A stretch of DNA of 50,277 nt. Source: Candidatus Gastranaerophilales bacterium (GTDB lineage: Bacteria; Cyanobacteriota; Vampirovibrionia; Gastranaerophilales; JAILCC01). Positions 34,283 to 44,050 of this stretch are shown one piece after another. A model generated the notes under the pieces. That model did not search any database. It was given only the letters and a program-made list of their open reading frames with translations, and was not told the origin of the DNA. Positions within the stretch are counted from its first letter, which is position 1, and each line of letters begins with the position of its first letter. The translations under genes and the position numbers were made by a program. The stretch covers positions 1-50,277 of the forward strand of contig JAQVHS010000010.1 of assembly GCA_028696075.1 (NCBI GenBank). The letters run 5' to 3'.

Positions 34283-36059
34283 CAGGCTGAGCTTTAAATT
34301 GCGCCATATAAAGCGCTTTATAAGCGCCATTATCCGCACGAAGCAACTCTTCATGAGTGCCTGATTCAACAATATTACCGTCATTAACAACCATAATCCT
34401 GTCGGCATTTTGAACGGTAGAAAGTCTGTGAGCAATTACAAATACTGTTCTTGATGCCATCAAGTTATCAATAGCTTTTTGAACGACAGCTTCAGCCTTA
34501 TTATCAAGCGCGCTTGTAGCCTCGTCTAAAATAACAATAGGCGCATTTTTCAGAAAAGCTCTTGCAATAGCGACCCTTTGTTTTTGTCCGCCGGAAAGCA
34601 AAGTACCGCGCTCACCTATAAATGTATCCAGCCCGTTTTCCAAGCCGGCAACGAACTCGTCCAGGAATGCGCATTTCAAAGCTGCATTAATTTCTTCTTC
34701 GGTTGCATCTTGTTTACCAAGCAAAATATTTTCTCTTATAGTCCCGGAGAACAGGAAATTATCCTGAAATACAACTGCAATATTATCTCTGAGCGATTTT
34801 AAAGAATAGTTACGAACATCAATGCCGTCAATAGAAATACTGCCGCCGCAAACATCATAAAATCTGGGTATCAAATTAACCAAAGTAGTTTTACCGCCGC
34901 CTGAATTACCGACTATAGCAATAGTTTGATTGGCTTTTGCAGAGAAGGAAATACCTTTTAAGACAGGAACTCCGTTACCGTATTCAAAGTAAACATCGTC
35001 AAATTTCACACCGCTGCCGATGTTCTTGAGTTCAATAGGGTCTTCGCAATCTTGAACGGCAGGCACTCTTTCCAAAATATCATAAACCCTCTCAATAGCC
35101 ATAAAAGAAAACTGCACATCTTTCAAATTATTGCTCAAACTTTTTATAGGCTGATATAACATAACAAGAGCTGTAATAAACGATACGAAGTTACCGCTTG
35201 TAATAACTTTATTAACAATCAAATAGTTGCTGAAACCGATAACAGCAGCTATACCCAATGAAATAATAAAGTAAGTAATAGGAGAAATAATAGCCGTTCT
35301 CTTTGTAATTTTCATCATCAGAGAGAATAAATCCTGAAGCAAAACAGAGAATGAATTTGTTAACTTAGGCTGCAAGTTATAAGAAGCAACAGTTTTGTTA
35401 CCCGCAAATGTTTCGTTATAGGTAGTCATAACTTTAGTAACAGCAACTACGTTTTCTCCGACTGCAGATTCTATCCTTTTCCTTACAAAAGCCAAAGGAG
35501 CAAGCGCAGCGCCTAAAACAGTAATCGCGATAATTGCCAAATGCCATGAGTTCCAAATCAATACACCTACAAGTGATATTGAAGAAAAAATCCTCGACAC
35601 AAATAATTTAAGGTTTGATAACAATCCGTTACATGCAATTTCAGCATCCTGATTAAATCTAAATAAAACATCACCCGATGTCTGATTGTCAAAATAAGCG
35701 GTTTCAAGCGCCATAAGTTTTGCATACAGCTTACGTTTCAAATCCAAAGTGATTTTCATCCCAACCCATACATTCATATAATCTGCAAGATAGTTTAAAG
35801 TTCCCTGCACCGTGGTGAACAAAATAATTAATAAAGGAATTAAGAAAGGAGAAGACCCGACTTGTTTTTCAACCAAAACAACATCCATGTAAGGTTTTAA
35901 AGAAAGCGCTATAATTGCATCCAAAGAGCCTAAAGGAATACAAATAAGCATTGCCACTAAAGCTCTAAACGCATAAGGCTTAACAAAAGGCCACATTCTC
36001 TTATAATTTTTTACAAAATTATTATCTCTAAATTTCTCTAATAACTCTTCCCTGTTCAT
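34269..36059 (-). CDS. MsbA-like ABC exporter (fused permease-ATPase)
   Basis: A 596-residue half-transporter with six transmembrane segments (about 25-330) and a C-terminal ATPase. It shows Walker A IVGNSGGGKTTL (about 380-391), Q-loop FQDNFLFSGTIRENI, signature LLSGGQKQRVAIARAF, Walker B PIVILDEATSALD and the H-loop IAHRLSTV. It resembles MsbA-type lipid A flippases. I chose the ATG at 36059, preceded by GGTGAAG; a TTG at 36077 is in frame. It follows the glycosyltransferase by 52 bases, in a run with ftsH and gltA, so export of a glycolipid made by the neighbouring enzyme is a reasonable inference. The substrate is not shown. Confidence 0.9.
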   Translation of the reverse strand: MNREELLEKFRDNNFVKNYKRMWPFVKPYAFRALVAMLICIPLGSLDAIIALSLKPYMDVVLVEKQVGSSPFLIPLLIILFTTVQGTLNYLADYMNVWVGMKITLDLKRKLYAKLMALETAYFDNQTSGDVLFRFNQDAEIACNGLLSNLKLFVSRIFSSISLVGVLIWNSWHLAIIAITVLGAALAPLAFVRKRIESAVGENVVAVTKVMTTYNETFAGNKTVASYNLQPKLTNSFSVLLQDLFSLMMKITKRTAIISPITYFIISLGIAAVIGFSNYLIVNKVITSGNFVSFITALVMLYQPIKSLSNNLKDVQFSFMAIERVYDILERVPAVQDCEDPIELKNIGSGVKFDDVYFEYGNGVPVLKGISFSAKANQTIAIVGNSGGGKTTLVNLIPRFYDVCGGSISIDGIDVRNYSLKSLRDNIAVVFQDNFLFSGTIRENILLGKQDATEEEINAALKCAFLDEFVAGLENGLDTFIGERGTLLSGGQKQRVAIARAFLKNAPIVILDEATSALDNKAEAVVQKAIDNLMASRTVFVIAHRLSTVQNADRIMVVNDGNIVESGTHEELLRADNGAYKALYMAQFKAQPAMQS

Positions 36060-36111
36060 TTCTTCACCTATTTTCAATTTTTACTTAATTAAATTATACT
36101 ACAAACAATTC

Positions 36112-37719
36112 TTAGGTATTGTCTTCTTTTATATGTTCTAATTCTTTCTTAACAAATTCTTTTGCATGCTGGGGAATAATATTCTCACAGCTATCCCAAA
36201 CAGGGGTTATACAAGGATTTTTGGTTTCACGCTTTATCATGTTCAAATAACAATTGCCTCTGTCAAAATCAGCCCTGCCTTTATTCGCAAATTCAAAATA
36301 ACCGCAATTTTGGCAAATTTTCAGTGCAAACCCTTTTTCCATAAGAATATCGGTTATTTCTTTCAAAGCCTCTGATACTCTTAAATATTTTTTTGACGAC
36401 ATATAATTTTTTTCATACCAAAAAACCACACGATAAAGAGCATCTTCGTTAATAATTTGAATTTCAACGGAAAGTTCCATCTCGCCATCCGTGAGAGTTA
36501 CGGGAATAAATTGAGAATTCTCCTCCTCTTCTTTTTCATCAGGTTGTTTTTGTGCATTTATACGCGCATAGTAGTTTATCGAGTAATTGGCAAATAATGC
36601 TATAGGAGAAAAAATCACCCAGGCCCCCCAAAGTATGAACTTTCTCAAATTAAAATTAGCTACCCTCATTAAATAAATAAACAGTAGAGCATAAGCTATA
36701 GTGAGAAAATAAGGGATATCAAACCCCAAAACATAACCGTTAACAGCGGCAAAATTCATTATAAAAAGACAAGCCGCAATTATATAGAATTCGCCAGGAT
36801 ATAAAACAGAAAGCAAAAACTCTTTAGATTTCAAATTACAGTTTGGCGAAAATAAATCCCGCCAATATTTTTTTAGTAATATAAATTTTGATACATTAAT
36901 TTTATTAAAGAAGTCCAAAACATTATCCGTACTTTCATAAAACTGTTTAAAAACCCTGATATCCGAAGAATGAAGCATTTTAATATTTTTCTTCATAAGC
37001 AAAAGCGGAATTTCAAACTGAAAATCTTCAGAAGAAGAAAAATGATTTCTATGTTCAAGCAAAACATCCTTTTTAATAGCAAAAACATCTTCATTTAAGT
37101 AATTTGCAAGCCCCGCAATATTTCTTCCGGTAAAAATAATAGTATTCAAAAATATTTTACGATAACCGATAACAGTGCCTATTAATGTAGTAAAAAAGTT
37201 TTTATTTAATGTGATACCGCTTACAACATGGGTTTGTCCGATTTTAGCGTTAACCCTGCCTAAAAAATCGGGTCTTACCGTGCTATCAGCATTGATAAAG
37301 ACAAAAGCGTCAGAAGTATCGTTAATAAAAATTCTGTCAAAAAACCACCTGATAGCTTCTCCTTTCCCGAGCTTTTCACCGTTTTCGGAATTTAACCGCC
37401 ACAATCTGCAGCCGCCCAAAACCTCTAAAACTTTGGCGGTTTCATCAACACAATTGTCTAAAATAACGTTAATAACATATTTTTCTTTATTATATTCCTG
37501 AGATTTCAAAGCATTAATTAAAGACGCAATAGTGTACTCGGAATTATTAGCATAAACCACAACATTAAAAGAATGGGTATAATCAGTTTGCGCTATCCTG
37601 CTTTCTATATCTACGAGCCTTGTTTTTGAAGCGCAGTAAATAATATAAGAAAAATAAAAAAAGGCTAAAACCAAATGCACCAATAATATTATTGCAATAA
37701 TATCAATTACAAAAATCAA
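36112..37719 (-). CDS. GT2-family membrane glycosyltransferase with Cys-rich C-terminal domain
   Basis: A 535-residue membrane protein: N-terminal helix (FVIDIIAIILLVHLVLAFFY), then a GT-A fold glycosyltransferase of family 2 with NVVVYANNSEYTIASLINAL, GEKLGKGEAIRWFF and a DxD-like FINADSTVRPDFLG (about 140), and SSEDFQFEIPLLL where the ED catalytic acid is expected. Three more hydrophobic helices follow (about 310-390). The last 120 residues are an extra domain ending in a Cys cluster: ICQNCGYF, GNC, PCITPVWDSC, possibly a zinc site. I do not know this fusion. It lies between gltA and the MsbA-like exporter; sugar donor and acceptor are unknown. Confidence 0.75.
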   Translation of the reverse strand: MIFVIDIIAIILLVHLVLAFFYFSYIIYCASKTRLVDIESRIAQTDYTHSFNVVVYANNSEYTIASLINALKSQEYNKEKYVINVILDNCVDETAKVLEVLGGCRLWRLNSENGEKLGKGEAIRWFFDRIFINDTSDAFVFINADSTVRPDFLGRVNAKIGQTHVVSGITLNKNFFTTLIGTVIGYRKIFLNTIIFTGRNIAGLANYLNEDVFAIKKDVLLEHRNHFSSSEDFQFEIPLLLMKKNIKMLHSSDIRVFKQFYESTDNVLDFFNKINVSKFILLKKYWRDLFSPNCNLKSKEFLLSVLYPGEFYIIAACLFIMNFAAVNGYVLGFDIPYFLTIAYALLFIYLMRVANFNLRKFILWGAWVIFSPIALFANYSINYYARINAQKQPDEKEEEENSQFIPVTLTDGEMELSVEIQIINEDALYRVVFWYEKNYMSSKKYLRVSEALKEITDILMEKGFALKICQNCGYFEFANKGRADFDRGNCYLNMIKRETKNPCITPVWDSCENIIPQHAKEFVKKELEHIKEDNT

Positions 37720-37728
37720 CTTAAGCTC

Positions 37729-39111
37729 CTAGGACAATTCTTTTAAGTATTGATTAATGGCTTTAGCAGCCCTTTTGCCAGCTCCCATTGCATTAATAGC
37801 GTTAGATTCTCCGGTAGGAGCAACGTCCCCTCCGGCATAAACACCTTTAATAGAAGTTTCACCGGTTTCGGGATTAACAATGATATAGCCTTTTTTATTA
37901 ACCTCTAAATCCAAACCTTCCTGACAGGCAGAATATTGAATAAGAGGATTAGGATTAGTACCTAAAGCCACGATTACGGCATCGACATCCATGGTTTCAA
38001 TTTTACCTTCAACAGGCACGGGGCTTCTTCTGCCGCTTTCATCCGGTTCACCCAGCTCCATAACCTGAAGTTTCAATCCTGCAACCTTGGCTCCTTCTCC
38101 TAATATTTCAACAGGAGAATGCAAAAGTTTAAATATGATACCCTCTTCTTTAGCATGTTTAATTTCTTCTAACCTGGCAGGCAATTCCGCCTCAGAGCGG
38201 CGATACACGATAGTAACTTCTTCAAAACCTATTCTCTTGGCAACCCTTGCCGCATCCATAGCAGTGTTGCCGCCGCCCACTACAGCAACTTTTTTACCTA
38301 TATAAACAGGAGTAGGAGTATCTGCTTCATTAGCTTTCATAAGATTTACACGTGTTAAAAATTCATTTGCGCTATAAACCCCGTTAAGATTTTCCCCGGG
38401 AATTCTTAACATCTTGGGGAGCCCTGCCCCCGAGGAAATAAATACCGCATCAAAACCGTCTTCTTTAAGGTTATTAATAGTAAGCGACTTGCCGATAACT
38501 ACATTTTTATATAATTTAACACCTAATTTTTTCAACCCTTCAAGCTCTGTATCTAAAGCTGTTCTCGGTAAACGGAATGAAGGAATACCATACCTTAATA
38601 CTCCGCCGAATTCATGAAGCGCCTCAAATACCGTTACATCATGCCCTTCTTTAGCCAAATCAGCTGCAGCGCTTATACCCGCACAGCCTGAACCTATAAC
38701 GGCAACTTTCTTATGTGTAGGATGTTTTTGTGTTGTCAGGGTTTGGGAATTATCGCCAACAAAACGCTCTAATGCACCTATAGCGACACTTTCGCCTTTA
38801 ATGCCCAAAACACACTTCGCCTCACACTGCCGCTCCTGAGGACAAACCCTTCCGCATACAGAAGGCAAAAGGCTTGTTTCCCTGATAGCATCACCTGCCG
38901 CCTGAATATCGCCTTCTTTTACTTTTGATATAAAAGCAGGGATATTAATATTTACGGGGCAGCCTGCAATACAGCGCGCATTTTTGCAGTTTAAACACCT
39001 TTGCGCTTCCAGCGCAGCCTGCTCAGATGTGAAATTTTTTGTAACTTCTTCAAAATTTTTATTTCTGTAATTGGGGTCTAACTCCGCGGGTTTTACTCTC
39101 TCTTTTGCCAT
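37729..39111 (-). CDS. gltA: NADPH-dependent glutamate synthase small subunit-like (GltA type)
   Basis: A 460-residue iron-sulfur flavoprotein oxidoreductase. It has N-terminal [4Fe-4S] Cys clusters (CLNCKNARCIAGCPVNINIP at about 39-58; VCGRVCPQERQCEAKCV at about 85-101), an FAD motif VIGSGCAGISAAADLAKEGH (about 138-157), an NAD(P) motif VAVVGGGNTAMDAARVAKRI (about 274-293), and a final GVYAGGDVAPTGESNAINAM. It fits the homotetrameric GltA family and the GltD/SudA family equally in motif terms. The catalytic large subunit is not nearby, so SudA-like NADH:ferredoxin activity is a real alternative. It is 11 bases downstream of ftsH and 9 upstream of the glycosyltransferase. Confidence 0.88.
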   Translation of the reverse strand: MAKERVKPAELDPNYRNKNFEEVTKNFTSEQAALEAQRCLNCKNARCIAGCPVNINIPAFISKVKEGDIQAAGDAIRETSLLPSVCGRVCPQERQCEAKCVLGIKGESVAIGALERFVGDNSQTLTTQKHPTHKKVAVIGSGCAGISAAADLAKEGHDVTVFEALHEFGGVLRYGIPSFRLPRTALDTELEGLKKLGVKLYKNVVIGKSLTINNLKEDGFDAVFISSGAGLPKMLRIPGENLNGVYSANEFLTRVNLMKANEADTPTPVYIGKKVAVVGGGNTAMDAARVAKRIGFEEVTIVYRRSEAELPARLEEIKHAKEEGIIFKLLHSPVEILGEGAKVAGLKLQVMELGEPDESGRRSPVPVEGKIETMDVDAVIVALGTNPNPLIQYSACQEGLDLEVNKKGYIIVNPETGETSIKGVYAGGDVAPTGESNAINAMGAGKRAAKAINQYLKELS

Positions 39112-39122
39112 TTTTCTCTCCG

Positions 39123-40961
39123 TTATTCACTTTCAGTATGTCTTAGCGCTTTCACGTCTTCCATAATTTCAACTACTTCACTATCATCTAAAGTTTCTTT
39201 TTCCAAAAGAACTTTTACCACAGCTTCTAAAATATCTCTGTTCTCGGAAAGCAAAGTTTTCGCAAGATTATATTGGGTATCGACAATTTCTTTTACTTCC
39301 GCATCAATGGCCGCAGCAACATCTTCGGAGTAATCCTTAGAATGCCCGAAATCCCTTCCCATAAAGACATGTTCATTAGATTTACCGTAAGTAATGGTAC
39401 CCATTTTCTCAGACATTCCCCAGGCTGTAACCATTTTACGTGCAATATTGGTTACGGTTTCGATATCTTGGGAAGCGCCCGTACAGATATTTTCCTTACC
39501 GAAAACAATTTCTTCCGCCGCTCTGCCGCCTAAAGCAGTTGTAATTCTTGCAAGAAGTTTTGTTTTCTTTGTAGAAACGCTCTCGTCTTTGGGTTTATAC
39601 CAGGTTAACCCCAAAGCCATACCGCGGGGAATAATAGACACCTTGTGCAAAACATCGCTGTCCTTAACAAGCTTGGACACAAGCGCATGCCCGACTTCAT
39701 GGTAGGCTGTAACTTCTTTATCTTCTTCAGTCATAACCTTGCTTTTCTTTTCAACGCCTGCTATGACTTTATCGATAGAGACATCGACTTCTTCCATTGT
39801 AATTTTATCTTTGCCTAATCTTGCAGCGTAGAGTGCAGCCTCGTTAAGAAGATTTTGCAAATCCGCACCGGTAAAGCCGGGGGTTCTTTTAGCCAAAACC
39901 TTTAAATCCACATCATCGGCAAAAGGTTTATTTTTCGCATGAACTTTTAAAATTTGCTCCCTGCCGTTAATATCCGGACTGCTAACGGCAATTTGTCTGT
40001 CAAACCTGCCCGGACGCAAAAGCGCATTATCCAAAATATCAGGTCTGTTTGTAGCAGCTATAATTATAATGTTTGTATTTTCATCAAACCCGTCCATTTC
40101 AACCAACAACTGGTTTAGTGTTTGTTCTCTTTCATCGTGTCCGCCGCCTAAACCGGCGCCGCGCTGACGTCCGACCGCATCAATTTCATCAATAAAAACA
40201 ATACAGGGCGAATGTTTTTTCGCCTGTTCAAACAAATCTCTGACCCTTGAGGCACCCACACCGACAAACATTTCAACAAAGTCAGAACCGCTTATGGAAA
40301 AGAAAGGAACGCCTGCTTCACCTGCAACGGCTTTTGCCATAAGTGTTTTACCTGTACCGGGCGCGCCGACAAGAAGAACGCCTTTAGGGATTTTTGCACC
40401 CAAAGAAACGTATTTTTCGCCGTTTTTGAGGAAGTCTACTATCTCCATCAATTCCTGTTTTTCTTCATCAATACCTGCTACATCGGCAAAAGTGATTTTA
40501 ACTTTGTTATCCATCATAAGTTTTGCTTTTGATTTACCAAAGGACATAGCCTGAGACCCGCCTGATTGAATGGCTTTAAAGAAGAAAATAAGCCCTACCA
40601 AAAGCAGCAAAGGCAGAATTAAGGAACCCAAAAAATTAATCCATTGATTAGTCTCGGCAGGATTTTCAACTTTTATATCAATACCTTTTTCTTCCAACCT
40701 CGGGATGAAATTACTATCATTCATAGGTATAACGGTTACATAATTAGCAGGTGCATCATCAGCTGTTTTTTTAGGAACAGCGGTAACTTTATTGTTCTCA
40801 ATGGATACAGATTTTATCTCATCTTTTTGCACCATGTTCATCAACACCGAATAAGAAACTTTTTTAACCACTTCTTTTTTCTCAACAAAAAACGAAGCCG
40901 TAAAGAGCGCCAAAACCAGTATTAACATTATATAAACGCCGGCAGATTGGTATTTTTTCAT
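39123..40961 (-). CDS. ftsH: ATP-dependent zinc metalloprotease FtsH
   Basis: A membrane-anchored AAA+ protease of 612 residues that degrades misfolded membrane proteins and regulators. It has a first helix ([20 protein letters not shown]), a periplasmic domain, a second helix ([19 protein letters not shown]), and an AAA domain with [20 protein letters not shown] (Walker A), [16 protein letters not shown] (Walker B) and the SRH ([20 protein letters not shown]). The zinc motif is HEVGH in [11 protein letters not shown] (about 419-423). Length and order are standard. It heads the ftsH-gltA-glycosyltransferase-exporter run. Confidence 0.96.
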   Translation of the reverse strand: MKKYQSAGVYIMLILVLALFTASFFVEKKEVVKKVSYSVLMNMVQKDEIKSVSIENNKVTAVPKKTADDAPANYVTVIPMNDSNFIPRLEEKGIDIKVENPAETNQWINFLGSLILPLLLLVGLIFFFKAIQSGGSQAMSFGKSKAKLMMDNKVKITFADVAGIDEEKQELMEIVDFLKNGEKYVSLGAKIPKGVLLVGAPGTGKTLMAKAVAGEAGVPFFSISGSDFVEMFVGVGASRVRDLFEQAKKHSPCIVFIDEIDAVGRQRGAGLGGGHDEREQTLNQLLVEMDGFDENTNIIIIAATNRPDILDNALLRPGRFDRQIAVSSPDINGREQILKVHAKNKPFADDVDLKVLAKRTPGFTGADLQNLLNEAALYAARLGKDKITMEEVDVSIDKVIAGVEKKSKVMTEEDKEVTAYHEVGHALVSKLVKDSDVLHKVSIIPRGMALGLTWYKPKDESVSTKKTKLLARITTALGGRAAEEIVFGKENICTGASQDIETVTNIARKMVTAWGMSEKMGTITYGKSNEHVFMGRDFGHSKDYSEDVAAAIDAEVKEIVDTQYNLAKTLLSENRDILEAVVKVLLEKETLDDSEVVEIMEDVKALRHTESE

Positions 40962-41076
40962 TCTAATAAATTCCTCAACTTGTCTGTAAAAAAATTATAT
41001 CACCGACACGGCAGGAATTGAAGCATTTAACATAGCTAAACAGAGCTATTCTATTATTAATATGCTGCAATACCAG

Positions 41077-42225
41077 CTATAAAGAGCTTTCAAGAAAAGT
41101 GCTTACTCCGCTTCCGGGCGTAAATTTATAACCAAGTTTTAACAAAGTACGCTCCAAAGCCCCGATTGCTCCTATTACATCTCTTTCACAAACAAATCCG
41201 AGCGTTCCCATACGGAATATTTTGCCTTTAAGATCATTTTGCCCGTCAGCAACAACTATATCAAAATCTGTTTTTAAGCCTTTTCTGATATCAGCAACAC
41301 TGATTTCTTCAGGCGGCAGAATAGAAGTTATAGCCGCGCTTGCAAAATTATCATCTTCAACAAACAGCTCTAAGCCTAATGCACGAACAGCCTTTCTCAA
41401 GCCTAAAGACAACTTTTTATGTCTTGCAAAAATATTTTCCAACCCTTCATCCTGCATCATCTTTAAAGTTTTGCTCAATGCCATGATAAGTGAAACTGCC
41501 GGTGTATAAGGAGTAGTATCTTGCGCAACGGCTTTTTTATGAGCTTTAAAGTCAAAATAGAAGCTTGGGTATAAGCATTCTTCATAAGCCTTCATGGCTT
41601 TTTCGCTTGCCGCCAGAAAAGATAACCCGGGAGGAATCATAAAGCCTTTTTGAGAGCCTGAAACCAAAATATCAATCCCCCATTCATCCATCTTAACATC
41701 CATGGCGCCAACGCTTGTAACGCCGTCAACAACAGAAATAGCGCCATGTTTGTTAATAACATCCATTAAGTCCTTTAAAGGATTGGCAGCCCCTGTTGAA
41801 GTTTCACTGTGGGTAAGAGTTATGACTTTAATTTCTTTATTAACGTCTTTTTCAAGCCTTTCAGCCAGCGCGTCGGGAGAAATAGTTTTTCCGAATTCTA
41901 CACTCATGCGCTCTACTTCCGCCCCCCTTGATTCGGCGATTTTAGCCCATCTTTCGCCAAAATTACCTATAACAAGGCATAGAACTTTATCTTTAGGGTT
42001 AACTATATTGGACAAAGCGCCTTCTAACGCTCCGGTTCCGCTTGCAGTATAGATAAACACATCGTTTTTTGTCTGGAACAACCATTTCAAGTCCGAATAC
42101 ACTTCTTTTAAAATAGCAGAAAATTCCACACTTCTGTGTCCCAAAGGGTGTTTAGCCATTTCAACCAAGGCTGTTTCAGGCACAGGTGTAGGGCCCGGAA
42201 TCATTAAAAATTGTTTGTCTTTCAT
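41077..42225 (-). CDS. Class V aminotransferase (Ser/Ala-glyoxylate type)
   Basis: A PLP enzyme of 382 residues related to serine-pyruvate/alanine-glyoxylate aminotransferases and the cyanobacterial proteins once called soluble hydrogenase small subunit. It shows IPGPTPVPETAL (about 8-19), HRSVEF, ASGTGALEGALSNIV, TLTHSETSTGAANPL, VVDGVTSVGAMDVKMDEWGI and the PLP lysine in VSGSQKGFMIPPGL (about 188-201). The C-terminus holds FRMGTLGFV. It starts with a GGAG-type site (AAAAGGAGTAAATT) and is a single gene, 115 bases upstream of ftsH. Its exact substrates cannot be told from sequence. Confidence 0.88.
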   Translation of the reverse strand: MKDKQFLMIPGPTPVPETALVEMAKHPLGHRSVEFSAILKEVYSDLKWLFQTKNDVFIYTASGTGALEGALSNIVNPKDKVLCLVIGNFGERWAKIAESRGAEVERMSVEFGKTISPDALAERLEKDVNKEIKVITLTHSETSTGAANPLKDLMDVINKHGAISVVDGVTSVGAMDVKMDEWGIDILVSGSQKGFMIPPGLSFLAASEKAMKAYEECLYPSFYFDFKAHKKAVAQDTTPYTPAVSLIMALSKTLKMMQDEGLENIFARHKKLSLGLRKAVRALGLELFVEDDNFASAAITSILPPEEISVADIRKGLKTDFDIVVADGQNDLKGKIFRMGTLGFVCERDVIGAIGALERTLLKLGYKFTPGSGVSTFLESSL

Positions 42226-42357
42226 AATTTACTCCTTTTATACTCTTATTTTTATTTTGGCACAAAAAAGCAAAACAGAAGCAAAATTATTTAAAAGGTT
42301 TAATTATTAATAAAAAAGTGGTATAAGTAAATTAAGGAATAAGGCAATAAGGATAGT

Positions 42358-42897
42358 ATGATGAAAAAAGGATTTACTTTTGCGGAATTAATGATATCGC
42401 TGGTAGTAATAGCCGTAATTACCGCTATTTTGTATCCCACTATAGCCGAACTTGCCCCTAATAATAATAAGCACTTATTTAAGTCAGCCTATAAAACATT
42501 AGAAATGGTAATAAGCGAGGTAGTAAATGACCCTAATGCCAGTCCCAACGGAATAATAGGGGAACAAGAATTATGCATAAACATAGCATCAAAATTGAAT
42601 ACAAAAGGAGCAACTCCCGATAAAGTACTTTGTGCAAAAGCATACCCGGTAGATGCTGCTAACCCTTCTTTTGTAACAACAAACGGGATGAGATGGTTCG
42701 TATCACATAAAAGCGGAAATAAATTCACCATAACCGTCGATGTGAATGCCTCAAATAATAACGTGGGCGGCGGCTACCATCCTGATGAAGATGCATATTC
42801 ACAAGATACATTCACCATCACTGTTTTAGATACAGGCAAAATAGAAACCATAACAGGTGCAGGTTACAACCACTTAACTGATTCCAGCCCTGATTAG
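42358..42897 (+). CDS. Type IV pilin-like protein (prepilin N-terminus)
   Basis: A 179-residue protein with a short leader ending in Gly and the mature N-terminus G|FTFAELMISLVVIAVIT; the conserved Glu5 and hydrophobic helix fit type IV pilins or type II secretion pseudopilins. Two Cys (LCINIAS, LCAKAY) may pair. The C-terminal part ends with VLDTGKIETI, echoing the other two pilin-like genes here (DGMITYY, DGKITYF). This style of pilin is frequent in Vampirovibrionia genomes as I recall them. It stands alone with its own promoter-like TATAAG upstream. The secretion or pilus machine is not in the window. Confidence 0.82.
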   Translation: MMKKGFTFAELMISLVVIAVITAILYPTIAELAPNNNKHLFKSAYKTLEMVISEVVNDPNASPNGIIGEQELCINIASKLNTKGATPDKVLCAKAYPVDAANPSFVTTNGMRWFVSHKSGNKFTITVDVNASNNNVGGGYHPDEDAYSQDTFTITVLDTGKIETITGAGYNHLTDSSPD

Positions 42898-43030
42898 AGT
42901 AAAAATTACACGGAAAAATTAACGTATTGTAAAAAAATTATTACAAAACTGCAATATTTACGGTTTTCTTAGCAATTTTTTTGTTTTATAGTTATTAAAT
43001 ATATTGTAAGGTATATTTCTTGAGTTGGTC

Positions 43031-44050
43031 ATGCAGGTACAATTTAATACTACTATCAAAAAAGGTTATCCAAAAAATAACGATAATAGAAGCCAAACAA
43101 TTACCGGGGCTTCCTTTAAAGGCAGCTCCCTGTTATCAAAAGCAGGAACTGTAAATCAGGTCCTGATGAACAAATTTGAAAACGGCGGTTTCTTTTTAGA
43201 GTTTTTCTGTCTTGATTTTATAGGACTTGTATTCCCCCGTGTATGGCAGGCATTTAACAGAAATAAAGCGGAATTAGGGCACTGGAATGTTATGGCGGGA
43301 ATTGAAGAACTTTTAAGAGAGTCCATCACGGGTCCCAGTATGTTTCTTATCCCTATGGTGGCTTTAGCTTTTGCCGGAAGGTTTTTAGGCAAGGGTGCAA
43401 AAATAAATACCAACGTAATCAACAAATTCACAAAAATATTTAGAGAATCAGCGTCTAACTTGGCAAATTCCGATATGGCTAAATTGAGTAAAGAATTCAC
43501 AGGCAATCTGTTTGATGATTTATTTGCCAAACACATAAAAAATGCCGGCAAAATCGCAGGTGAAGCTGCTGACGGCATAAGCATAGGAAAATACCGTGAA
43601 AAATTCTGTAATATGATTACGGAAGCTCAAGGTACTATTACAAAACAACGGCGCAAAGAATTAACAGGCGAATTTTCCAATCTTATAAGCGATATAAACT
43701 CAAGATATACCAACTCTCTTAATACCAGAGCAATCCCGTTTGTTAACGGCAAAGGTAAAGACTGCGCAATGCTTGCAGGGGATTTATTTGAAGATATACA
43801 AAAATATGCCCAGGATATAATACCCACAGCAAAACTAACGGCGAGCGAACTTACCGAAAAATCTCCTGATGCGATAAAAGCAAGCATTGACCAAATAAGC
43901 AAGATGAGAGAAAACGGCAGAAGATTTTTGACAACACTTAATATCCTTTCTTTAGCAGGAGTTTTATCACTTTTGCCGAAGATTTATCAACGTGCAAAAA
44001 GCAACCCTGCGTTAGAAGGCTTAAAACATGAGAAAGGAGGAAATGCGTAA
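43031..44050 (+). CDS. Membrane protein of unknown function, first of a coupled pair
   Basis: A 339-residue protein without a recognised family. After a polar N-terminus carrying TGASFKGSS (about 23-31), a hydrophobic region (FFLEFFCLDFIGLVFPRVW) and a second (PSMFLIPMVALAFAGRFL) precede a helical, charged middle of about 180 residues, then a C-terminal hydrophobic segment (LTTLNILSLAGVLSLLPKIY). The SFKG-type N-terminus is one I associate with Gastranaerophilales proteins. The start is uncertain: ATG at 43031 or TTG at 43025. Its stop overlaps the next ATG (TAATG), and the next gene's ribosome-binding site lies inside this gene, so the two are made together. Topology matches the partner. Confidence 0.68.
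   Translation: MQVQFNTTIKKGYPKNNDNRSQTITGASFKGSSLLSKAGTVNQVLMNKFENGGFFLEFFCLDFIGLVFPRVWQAFNRNKAELGHWNVMAGIEELLRESITGPSMFLIPMVALAFAGRFLGKGAKINTNVINKFTKIFRESASNLANSDMAKLSKEFTGNLFDDLFAKHIKNAGKIAGEAADGISIGKYREKFCNMITEAQGTITKQRRKELTGEFSNLISDINSRYTNSLNTRAIPFVNGKGKDCAMLAGDLFEDIQKYAQDIIPTAKLTASELTEKSPDAIKASIDQISKMRENGRRFLTTLNILSLAGVLSLLPKIYQRAKSNPALEGLKHEKGGNA

Noticed and set aside
41040-41076. Weak hairpin downstream of the aminotransferase as a terminator
   Set aside because: ATAGCT/AGCTAT is only six bases with no U-run; the aminotransferase may read through into ftsH.
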